Assembly: GCA_027306715.1 (NCBI GenBank)
Contig: DAHUZG010000271.1
Span: forward strand, 1 to 15,113
Length of the DNA: 15,113 nt
Reading direction: 5' to 3'
Origin: Acidimicrobiaceae bacterium
GTDB taxonomy: Bacteria; Actinomycetota; Acidimicrobiia; Acidimicrobiales; Bog-793
Part shown: piece by piece, positions 7,285 to 12,862 of the stretch
Layout of the letters: each line of letters starts with the position of its first letter
Numbering within the stretch: the stretch's first letter is position 1
Position numbers and translations under genes: made by a program
The notes under the pieces: model-generated
What the model was told of the DNA's origin: nothing
The model's database searches: none
Seen by the model: only the letters and a program-made list of their open reading frames with translations

Positions 7285-7829
7285 CCTCCAATTCTACCCC
7301 TCACCAGCCCGAGCAGCGCGTCGAGGGTGAGGCCGGGGCCCAAGCCCTGCAGGTCGAGCGCCGCCACGACGCTGCAGAGCGTCCCCAGGGCGAGGACACG
7401 GCGCAGCTGCTCGCTGTCGAGCCCGGCAATGTCGGCGACGACACCGACAAGACGGCCGAAGCGCTCCCGCACGTGCTCGGCGACCTCGGTGTCAAAGCCA
7501 GCGGCTGCTGCGGCGTAGGACTGGAGCTGGAGGAGCAGCGCCTCGCGGTCCTCGAGCATCCGGGCGTACCCACGGCTTATCGACTCGAGCGCCGCCTCGC
7601 CCGCAAGACCCTCGGCAGCGCTGACGAGCTCCTGCTCCGCGAGGTCGAAGCCACGCCCCACGGCGGCGACGAAGAGCTCGCGCTTGGTCGAGAACAGGCG
7701 GAACAGGTAGGGCTGGGAGATCCCGGCGCGTGCGGCGATCGCCTCGGTCGAGGTTCCGGCGAGGCCGCCGCGGGCGAACTCGTGCATGGCGGCGGCGACG
7801 ACTGCCTTCCGGCGCTCGTCCGCCGACAT
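7281..7829 (-). CDS. TetR-family transcriptional regulator
   Basis: Predicted repressor-type regulator of 182 residues from the ATG at 7829. The N-terminal helix-turn-helix is clear: MSADERRKAVVAAAMHEFA, GGLAGTSTEAIAARAGISQ, then PYLFRLFSTKRELFVAA. The rest is an Ala/Leu-rich helical ligand-binding domain. The frame stays open to a GTG at 7928, which would add 33 residues with a Pro-Gly-Ser repeat; I prefer 7829 because MSADERR is a typical TetR opening. Neither start has a strong Shine-Dalgarno, and a leaderless GTG at 7928 is possible. The stop overlaps the pdxS start (ATGA), so it is probably the first gene of the pdx operon and may control it or the divergent EAL gene. The ligand is unknown. 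Confidence 0.85.
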   Translation of the reverse strand: MSADERRKAVVAAAMHEFARGGLAGTSTEAIAARAGISQPYLFRLFSTKRELFVAAVGRGFDLAEQELVSAAEGLAGEAALESISRGYARMLEDREALLLQLQSYAAAAAGFDTEVAEHVRERFGRLVGVVADIAGLDSEQLRRVLALGTLCSVVAALDLQGLGPGLTLDALLGLVRGRIGG

Positions 7830-7851
7830 CCGCCCGCCGAGGCGCCCGACG

Positions 7852-7887
7852 CTCCCGGGGCGCCCGGGGCTCCCGGGGCTCCCGGGT
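7852..7887. repeat. Four tandem copies of a 9-bp unit
   Basis: The unit CTCCCGGGG occurs four times head to tail: 7852-7860; 7861-7869 (T to G at base 2); 7870-7878; 7879-7887 (last base T). Each copy contains CCCGGG. It lies just upstream of the preferred TetR start. If the longer GTG start is used, it encodes a collagen-like Pro-Gly-Ser/Arg repeat without breaking frame. Copy number could vary between strains. Confidence 0.8.
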
Positions 7888-7919
7888 TGTTCTCTGCCGG
7901 CTTCCACGCGAGCAAGAAT

Positions 7920-7929
7920 AGTGATCACT
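7920..7929. promoter_or_regulatory. Palindrome AGTGATCACT, candidate TetR operator
   Basis: This perfect 10-bp palindrome lies in the divergent region between the TetR and EAL genes. On the minus strand TAGATT (7933-7938) could be a -10 box, placing a transcript start inside or next to the palindrome. That is a typical place for autorepression. It covers the alternative GTG start at 7928. Confidence 0.4.
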
Positions 7930-7949
7930 CACAATCTAGGCCAGCTCCG

Positions 7950-7959
7950 GGCACGTGCC
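7950..7959. promoter_or_regulatory. Palindrome GGCACGTGCC, candidate operator
   Basis: A second perfect 10-bp palindrome, centred 30 bp (about three helix turns) from AGTGATCACT. The sequences differ, so the two may bind different proteins, or one may be chance. Confidence 0.3.
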
Positions 7960-7975
7960 GTTGGCTCTAAAGACC

Positions 7976-8008
7976 CGGGAAGGAGACTTTGGAAAGCTCG
8001 GGAAGGAG
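7976..8008 (+). repeat. Direct repeat CGGGAAGGAG, two copies
   Basis: Exact copies at 7976-7985 and 7999-8008, 23 bp apart. The second provides the Shine-Dalgarno AAGGAG (8003-8008) of the small leader ORF. The first has the same ribosome-binding core but no start codon at the right distance. CTTTGGAAAG (7987-7996) between them could form a small hairpin. Confidence 0.6.
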
Positions 8009-8013
8009 CGGAG

Positions 8014-8112
8014 ATGAAGCGGTCCGCCTGCGGCGACGTCGCGCCCTGCACGGCCGGGGCGCCGGGCCAGATCGAGCCTGAGCTGCCCGGGTTCCTGGGC
8101 GAGCCCGCCTGA
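8014..8112 (+). CDS. Possible 32-residue leader peptide before the EAL gene
   Basis: A short ORF with a near-ideal translation start: ATG at 8014, AAGGAG five bases upstream. It encodes 32 residues beginning MKRSACGDVAPC and ending FLGEPA. There are two cysteines and no membrane segment or known domain. Its TGA (8110-8112) is one base before the EAL ATG (8114). The EAL start itself has no convincing Shine-Dalgarno, so translation of this ORF may feed ribosomes to it. It could equally be an in-frame longer start-less artefact. Function unknown; the case rests on the ribosome site and spacing only. Confidence 0.45.
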   Translation: MKRSACGDVAPCTAGAPGQIEPELPGFLGEPA

Positions 8113-8113
8113 G

Positions 8114-9259
8114 ATGAGCATCGCCGAGACAGAGCCGCCTCCGATTCGCCGCGGCGACCTGCGGGTCGTCTTCCAGCCGATCGTCGACCTCCAGGCCGGG
8201 CACATCAGCGGCTACGAGGCACTGGCGCGCTTCGGCGGCCGCTCGGGCTGCCCGATCAGGCCCGACCGGGCCTTCGCCGTCGCCCGGGCCGAGGGGCGAT
8301 CGGCGGCGCTCGACACCGAGGTCGTCCGCGAGGTGATGGCGCTGCGCTCGCAGCTGCCGCCGGGCTGCTTCCTCTCGCTCAACGTCGAGCCCGACTCCCT
8401 CGGGGACCGCGGGCTGCGCCAGGCGCTTCTCAGCTTTGGACGGCTCGACGGAGTCGTCATCGAGCTCACCGAGCACGTGCCGGTGGAGTCGTACGCCGAT
8501 CTCTACAGCCATCTGTCGCCGCTGCGCGGCGCCGGCGCGGTCGTCGCCCTCGACGACACCGGCGCCGGCTACGCCGGGCTGCATCACCTGCTCGCCATCC
8601 GCCCCTCGATCCTCAAGCTCGACCGCTCGCTCATCGAGAACATCGACCGCGACGAGGCAAAGGTCGCTCTCGTCGAGCTGCTCAGCGTCCTCGCCGGCCG
8701 GATCGACGCCTGGCTGCTCGCCGAGGGGGTCGAGCGCGCCGCCGAGGCCATCGCACTCCGTCGTCTCGGCGTGCCGCTCGCCCAGGGTTGGCTCTTCGGG
8801 CGGCCGGGCCAGCCGTGGCCGAACGTGCCCGCGGGCGGGCGGCGGGTGCTCGATTCGGCCCGCCCCGAGACCGGCCCGGTGCGGACCCTTCGCGACCTGA
8901 TCAGCCCGACACCGGCGATCGGCGACACGTGCCTGGCCCAGGCGGCACGCCTGCTCGGCGCCGACGACAACCTCGACGTGCTCGTCGTGCTCGACCCCGA
9001 CCGGCGGGCGCGCGGCTTCATCGACCGCGAGGGCGCGCTCGTCGGCGTCGTCCAGACGGCCCTCCACGTCAACCTGGCGACGAGCCCGGTCGAGCTCGCC
9101 CAGAAGATGCTGACCCGCCCGCCGGGAGAGTGCTTCCGTCACGTGCTGTGCCACGACGACGTCGGCCGCTACGTCGGCACGGTGGCGCCGGAGCGGGTAC
9201 TTGCCGAGCTCGCCAGAATCGCCGCCGCTCAGGTCAGCGCTCGTACACCTGAGGGTTGA
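8114..9259 (+). CDS. EAL-domain cyclic-di-GMP phosphodiesterase with CBS-like tail
   Basis: Predicted cytosolic c-di-GMP-specific phosphodiesterase, 381 residues. The EAL domain spans about 14-238. The metal and catalytic residues are present: Glu35 in YEALAR, Asn90 in SLNVEP, Glu117 in VIELTEH, Asp147-Asp148 in ALDDTGAG (usually DDFGTG), Lys168 in LKLDRSLI, Glu204 in AEGVE, and Gln224 in QGWLFGRP. It is therefore likely active rather than a degenerate binding domain. The C-terminal part (about 255-370), with TLRDLISPTPAI and LDVLVVLDPDRRARGFI, resembles a degenerate CBS pair that could bind a nucleotide. No GGDEF domain, PAS domain or membrane segment is present. It is divergent from TetR. 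Its 3' end overlaps the reductase gene by 26 bp. Confidence 0.9.
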   Translation: MSIAETEPPPIRRGDLRVVFQPIVDLQAGHISGYEALARFGGRSGCPIRPDRAFAVARAEGRSAALDTEVVREVMALRSQLPPGCFLSLNVEPDSLGDRGLRQALLSFGRLDGVVIELTEHVPVESYADLYSHLSPLRGAGAVVALDDTGAGYAGLHHLLAIRPSILKLDRSLIENIDRDEAKVALVELLSVLAGRIDAWLLAEGVERAAEAIALRRLGVPLAQGWLFGRPGQPWPNVPAGGRRVLDSARPETGPVRTLRDLISPTPAIGDTCLAQAARLLGADDNLDVLVVLDPDRRARGFIDREGALVGVVQTALHVNLATSPVELAQKMLTRPPGECFRHVLCHDDVGRYVGTVAPERVLAELARIAAAQVSARTPEG

Positions 9260-10202
9260 CGCAATTCGGCAGCCGCTCGCCCTCGAGCCCGGCGAGCGCG
9301 TTGTCGACGGCGAGCTCCGCCATCGCCGAGCGCGCCCGCCCGGTCGCCGAGCCGAGATGCGGGAGCACGAAACAATTGGCAAGACCGAGCAGGGGCTCCC
9401 CCTCCGGCGGCGGCTCGACCTCGAGCACGTCGAGGCCGGCTGCGGCGATGACGCCGCCCGCCAGCGCCTCGTAGAGCGCCCGCTGGTCGACGACACCGCC
9501 GCGTGCGGTGTTGACGAGGATCGCCGTCGGCTTCATCGAAGCGAGCTCACGCCGCCCGATCAGCTCCCGGGTCTCGTCGCTCAGCGCCACGTGCAGGCTG
9601 ACGACGTCGGAGGTGGCGAGCAGCTCGCCGAGGGCGACCGAGACCGCGCCGGCGGGCAGCTCCACCGGGCCGCGGGACCAGGCGACCACCTCCATCCCGA
9701 AGGCGAGCGCCCGGCGGATCACCGCCCGGCCGATCCGGCCGGGCCCGACCACCCCGAGGCGGGCCCCGGCGAGCTCGAGGCCGAGGAGGAACGACGGGTC
9801 CCACGGCACCCAGCCGCCGCTGCGGGCGGCGTCGAGACCCTCGCGCATCCGGCGGGCGGCGGCGAGGACGAGAGCCAGGGTGAGGTCGGCCGTGGCGTCG
9901 GTGAGCACCCCGGGGGTGTTGCCGCGCGGGATGGCGCGCCGGGTCAGCTCGTCGACGTCGACGTTGTCGTAGCCGACGGCGACGTTGGCGACGACACCGA
10001 TCGACGGGCAGGCGTCGAGCAGCGCTGCGTCGATCCGGTCGGTGACAAGGCAGATCAGCGCCTCGGCCCCGGTCGCCAGCTCCGCCAGCTCGCCGGCCGA
10101 GGGGGCGCGCTCCGCGGGCCAGAGGGCGACCTCGATCCCCTTGGTCGCCGCCAGGCGCGCCAGCGCCGCGCCGGGGAGCCTGCGGGTGACAGCGACGCGC
10201 CG
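9234..10202 (-). CDS. Glyoxylate/hydroxypyruvate reductase (D-2-hydroxyacid dehydrogenase), start unclear
   Basis: NAD(P)H-dependent D-isomer-specific 2-hydroxyacid dehydrogenase, most like glyoxylate/hydroxypyruvate reductases. Reading back from the stop, homology-like sequence continues for about 322 residues: VAVTRRLPG at the N-terminus, LICLVTDRIDAALLDACP, VANVAVGYDNVDVDEL, NTPGVLTDATADL, then the Rossmann motif GVVGPGRIG (about 150-158), the catalytic Arg234 in NTARGG, Glu263 in EVEPP and His282 in LPHLGSAT. No ATG, GTG or TTG occurs in this frame before the GTG at 9908, which would remove the first 98 residues, including the substrate loop. The end given here (10202) marks the first family-like codon, not a proven start. 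A one-base loss in the 12-bp repeat at 10206-10229, or a rare start codon, would explain it. Downstream of peroxiredoxin on the same strand. Confidence 0.82.
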   Translation of the reverse strand, partial: RRVAVTRRLPGAALARLAATKGIEVALWPAERAPSAGELAELATGAEALICLVTDRIDAALLDACPSIGVVANVAVGYDNVDVDELTRRAIPRGNTPGVLTDATADLTLALVLAAARRMREGLDAARSGGWVPWDPSFLLGLELAGARLGVVGPGRIGRAVIRRALAFGMEVVAWSRGPVELPAGAVSVALGELLATSDVVSLHVALSDETRELIGRRELASMKPTAILVNTARGGVVDQRALYEALAGGVIAAAGLDVLEVEPPPEGEPLLGLANCFVLPHLGSATGRARSAMAELAVDNALAGLEGERLPNCVNPQVYER

Positions 10203-10205
10203 GCC

Positions 10206-10229
10206 GGCGCCGGCACCGGCGCCGGCACC
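10206..10229. repeat. 12-bp tandem duplication at the reductase 5' end
   Basis: GGCGCCGGCACC occurs twice exactly, at 10206-10217 and 10218-10229. On the minus strand each copy supplies a GTG (10216-10214 and 10228-10226), but both GTGs are out of frame with the reductase. One extra base in this tract would bring them into frame. Confidence 0.8.
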
Positions 10230-10233
10230 TGTC

Positions 10234-10716
10234 TCAGAGTGCAGCGAGAACCGCCTCGGCCGAGCTGACCTCGAGGCCCGTCCCCGTCTCGACGGCGAGG
10301 TGGGTGACGACGCCGTCCTCGATCACGGCGGCAAAGCGCTTCGACCGGAGCCCGAGGCCCGCGCCCGAGGCGTCGCGCTCGAGGCCCATCGCCTTGGTCA
10401 GCTCGGCGTTGCCGTCGGCAAGCATCAGCACCTCGTCGCCGACGCCGCGCGACTCGCCCCAGGCGCCCATCACGAAGGCGTCGTTCACCGCCACGCAGGC
10501 GATCGTGTCGACACCCTGGGCGCGCAGCTCCTCAGCTCGCAGCACGAAGCCGGGGAGGTGGTAGTCCGAGCAGGTCGGCGTGAAGGCGCCGGGGACGCCG
10601 AAGAGGACGACCTTGCCCCTCCCGAGCACCTCGCGCGAGCGGAGCGGCTTCGGCCCCTCGGCGGTCATCGTCCTCAGCTCGGCATCGGGCAGCTGCTCGC
10701 CGACTGCGATCGTCAC
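10234..10716 (-). CDS. Peroxiredoxin (Prx5 type)
   Basis: Thiol peroxidase of the Prx5/AhpC-TSA group, 160 residues, cytosolic. It reduces peroxides with thioredoxin or glutaredoxin-type donors. Seen: KVVLFGVPGAFTPTCSDYHLPG with the peroxidatic Cys49 in TPTC and the Thr two residues before it, VACVAVNDAFVM-like core (IACVAVNDAFVMGAW), then LADGNAELTKAMGLE and RSKRFAAVIEDGVV. Cys74 is a possible second redox cysteine. The start is the GTG at 10716 with a strong AGGAGG six bases upstream (10723-10728, minus strand); the much longer open frame upstream is shadow. It ends just before the hydroxyacid dehydrogenase on the same strand, probably as an operon. Confidence 0.93.
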   Translation of the reverse strand: MTIAVGEQLPDAELRTMTAEGPKPLRSREVLGRGKVVLFGVPGAFTPTCSDYHLPGFVLRAEELRAQGVDTIACVAVNDAFVMGAWGESRGVGDEVLMLADGNAELTKAMGLERDASGAGLGLRSKRFAAVIEDGVVTHLAVETGTGLEVSSAEAVLAAL

Positions 10717-10825
10717 GTGTCCCCTCCTGGGCTCGACTGGCGGCGCGACCGGGCGGCTCGCCCTGCGCGCCGTACCACGATAGGGCTGCGGCGTCGTCCG
10801 CTCGTGCGCCCTACGCTCCGCCGGC
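10717..10825. promoter_or_regulatory. Divergent promoter region between peroxiredoxin and glycerate kinase
   Basis: This 109-bp gap must hold both promoters. On the plus strand TACGCT (10812-10817) is a possible -10 box whose transcript would start at or next to the glycerate kinase GTG (10826), implying a leaderless mRNA; no Shine-Dalgarno is seen for that gene. On the minus strand TATCGT (10777-10782) is a weak -10 candidate for peroxiredoxin. Confidence 0.3.
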
Positions 10826-11932
10826 GTGGCAGGACCAGGCGGCGGCGAGCGCGTCGTGCTCTGCGCGCCGGACAAGTTCCGCGGCACCCTCTCGGCCGGC
10901 GAGGCGGCGGCGGCGATCGCCGCCGGGGCCCGCCGCGCCGGCTGGGCGGCGATCGAGCTCCCGCTCTCCGACGGCGGCGATGGCCTCCTCGAGGTCGTCG
11001 GCGGCGAGCGCCGGCGCCAGACCGTGACCGGTCCCGACGGACGGCCGCTGCAGGCCGAGTGGCGGCTGCTGCGCTCCGGCGCCGGTGGCGACGGCGGTGG
11101 CCCGACCGCCGTCATCGAGATGGCGCGGGCATCGGGGCTCGAGGTCGCCGGCGGCTTTGCACGCAACGACCCGCTCGGTGCCACCACCGCCGGCACCGGC
11201 GAGCTCGTCGCCGCCGCCGTGCGCGCCGGCGCCGAGCGGGTCGTGGTCGGCTGTGGCGGCTCGGCGACCACCGACGGCGGCGCCGGCGCCCTCGAGGCGA
11301 TCAGCCGCCTGCTCGGCGCCGGCGGCCTCGACAGCGTCGAGCTGCTGGCGGCAACCGACGTGACGACGACCTTCGGCGAGGCCGCGGCGGTCTTCGCCCC
11401 GCAAAAGGGCGCCACGCCGGCGCAGGTCGAGCTCCTCGCCCAGCGCCTCGCCGGGCTCGCCCGCCGCTACCGCCACGAGCACGGGATCGACGTGGGCTCG
11501 CTCCCGGGATCGGGCGCCGCCGGGGGGCTCGCCGGCGGGCTCGCCGCGGTCGGCGGGCGGATCGTCTCCGGTCTCGAGCTCGTCGCACAGCTCGTGGGCC
11601 TCGATGCCGCTCTCGACCGTGCCGACGCCGTCGTCACCGGGGAGGGCTGTCTCGACGTCACCTCGTTCGCCGGCAAGGTGGTCGGCGGCGTCTACGAGCA
11701 CTGGCGCCGCCATCCCGGGCGCCGCGGCGAGCCCGACCCTGCGCCGCTGCTGGGCGCGGTCGGAGCCGTCCTGGCGCCGGAGCCGGCGGCCTCCGAGCAC
11801 CCCGGCCTCGTCGTCGTGTCGCTGTCGGAGCAGTTCGGGCGCGAGTCCGCCCTCGCCGCGCCGGCCCGGCTCCTCGCCGAGGTCGTCACCGGGTGGCTGG
11901 GGGGCGGCCCAGCGCTACAGGAGCAGGTTTGA
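10826..11932 (+). CDS. Glycerate kinase (type 1, GlxK/GarK family)
   Basis: Phosphorylates D-glycerate with ATP, in this family giving 2-phosphoglycerate, which enters lower glycolysis. 368 residues, close to the usual length. Family motifs in order: LCAPDKFRGTLSAGEAA (about 12-28), PLSDGGDGLLE, EMARASGLE, RNDPLGATTAGTGEL, GCGGSATTDGGAG, LLAATDVTTTF, APQKGAT, GSGAAGGLAGGL and TGEGCLDVTSFAGKVVGGV. The GTG at 10826 is the most upstream start that fits the family N-terminus. It has no Shine-Dalgarno and may be leaderless. It is divergent from peroxiredoxin and the hydroxypyruvate-type reductase, which could supply its substrate. The following FTR1 gene has its own likely promoter. Confidence 0.94.
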   Translation: MAGPGGGERVVLCAPDKFRGTLSAGEAAAAIAAGARRAGWAAIELPLSDGGDGLLEVVGGERRRQTVTGPDGRPLQAEWRLLRSGAGGDGGGPTAVIEMARASGLEVAGGFARNDPLGATTAGTGELVAAAVRAGAERVVVGCGGSATTDGGAGALEAISRLLGAGGLDSVELLAATDVTTTFGEAAAVFAPQKGATPAQVELLAQRLAGLARRYRHEHGIDVGSLPGSGAAGGLAGGLAAVGGRIVSGLELVAQLVGLDAALDRADAVVTGEGCLDVTSFAGKVVGGVYEHWRRHPGRRGEPDPAPLLGAVGAVLAPEPAASEHPGLVVVSLSEQFGRESALAAPARLLAEVVTGWLGGGPALQEQV

Positions 11933-11937
11933 GCGGC

Positions 11938-11961
11938 TACAATTTCAGGCACACCTGATAT
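11938..11961 (+). promoter_or_regulatory. FTR1 promoter -10 with overlapping inverted repeat
   Basis: TACAAT (11938-11943) is a near-consensus -10 box. Just after it, TCAGG (11945-11949), CACA and CCTGA (11954-11958) form a perfect 5-4-5 inverted repeat, with AT/AT extending the match at 11942-11943 and 11960-11961. It would sit over the transcript start, a usual repressor site. AGGCACACCT resembles part of a DtxR/IdeR iron box, but the full 19-bp match is poor. Confidence 0.45.
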
Positions 11962-11985
11962 CCCGGAAGGCGGTGCGGGAGGAGC

Positions 11986-12852
11986 GTGGCTGCGACACTG
12001 GTGATCTTCCTCCGGGAGGGCGTCGAGGCCAGCATGATCGTGTCGATCCTGCTCGCCTACCTCGACCGGATCGGGCAGCGCCGCCACTTCCGCGACGTGC
12101 TCGCCGGGGTGGCGGCGGCGATGCTGCTCGCCTGTGGTGGGGGGATCGCCGCCTACTACACGATCCGCTCCTACGACGGCTCACGGGTGCAGACCATCTT
12201 CGAGACGGTCACCTTCGCCGTCGCCGCCGTCCTGCTCACCTACATGACCTTCTGGATGCGCAGCCATGCCCGCTCGATCAGCGGTGAGCTCCGCCGGCGG
12301 GCCGAGGCGGCGCTCGGCAGGCGGCGGCGCCTCGGCATCTGCCTGCTCGCCTTCCAGGCCGTCGGGCGTGAAGGTCTCGAGACGGCGGTGTTCACCCTCG
12401 CCATCATCTTCGCCACCGGCACACGCGGCACGCTGTGGGGGGCGCTTCTCGGGCTGGCGCTCGCCGGCTTTGTCGCCGTCGCCGTCTACAAGCTCGGCCG
12501 CCGTGTCCGCCTCGGAGCGTTCTTCACCACGATCGGCGCCCTGCTCATGGTCTTCGCCGCGGGGCTCGTCGCCGACACCGTCGAGAACCTGCAGCAGCTC
12601 GGCTGGGTGAGGCTGTGGAGCAACCAGCTGTGGAACACCTCCGGAGCGCTGCCGGAGTCGTCCGCCCTCGGCGACATCTTCCACTCCCTCTTCGGTTACG
12701 CCGACCGCCCGACGCCGCTGCAGCTCGTGGCGTACCTCGCCTACCTCGCCGCGGCACTCACTGCTTTCCTCCTCCTCGGACGGCACGGCGCCCCGGCGCC
12801 GGCGCCGGGCGCCTCCCGCACGGCGGAGCGACTCTCGACCTCCGACTCCTGA
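11986..12852 (+). CDS. FTR1-family iron permease (EfeU-like)
   Basis: Predicted integral membrane high-affinity iron permease, 288 residues with about seven hydrophobic segments. The two signature motifs are FLREGVEAS (REGVE, 10-14) and GREGLET (REGLE, 128-132), whose glutamates bind and pass iron. The first transmembrane helix carries the first motif, as in EfeU/Ftr1p. Hydrophobic stretches at about 37-60, 72-90, 117-127 and 133-145, 150-167, 178-197 and 245-265 support the topology. The tail is a low-complexity Ala/Pro segment. The start is the GTG at 11986; GGAGGAG ends only one base before it, so spacing is poor, but the family N-terminus needs these residues. No efeO, efeB or multicopper oxidase is next to it. 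It ends 10 bp from the convergent pyruvate kinase. Confidence 0.93.
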   Translation: MAATLVIFLREGVEASMIVSILLAYLDRIGQRRHFRDVLAGVAAAMLLACGGGIAAYYTIRSYDGSRVQTIFETVTFAVAAVLLTYMTFWMRSHARSISGELRRRAEAALGRRRRLGICLLAFQAVGREGLETAVFTLAIIFATGTRGTLWGALLGLALAGFVAVAVYKLGRRVRLGAFFTTIGALLMVFAAGLVADTVENLQQLGWVRLWSNQLWNTSGALPESSALGDIFHSLFGYADRPTPLQLVAYLAYLAAALTAFLLLGRHGAPAPAPGASRTAERLSTSDS

Positions 12853-12862
12853 GACGGCGGAG

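Noticed and set aside
7930..8113. Cyclic-di-GMP (GEMM) riboswitch before the EAL gene
   Set aside because: The region lacks the conserved GEMM core; it is better explained by a leader ORF and palindromes.
9985..11958. Long plus-strand frame of about 657 codons over peroxiredoxin and glycerate kinase
   Set aside because: Extremely Arg-rich with no motif; it crosses two well-supported genes in wrong frames.
11942..11961. Classical IdeR/DtxR iron box before FTR1
   Set aside because: Only about 11 of 19 positions match the consensus and the arm spacing differs, so I kept it only as an unassigned operator candidate.
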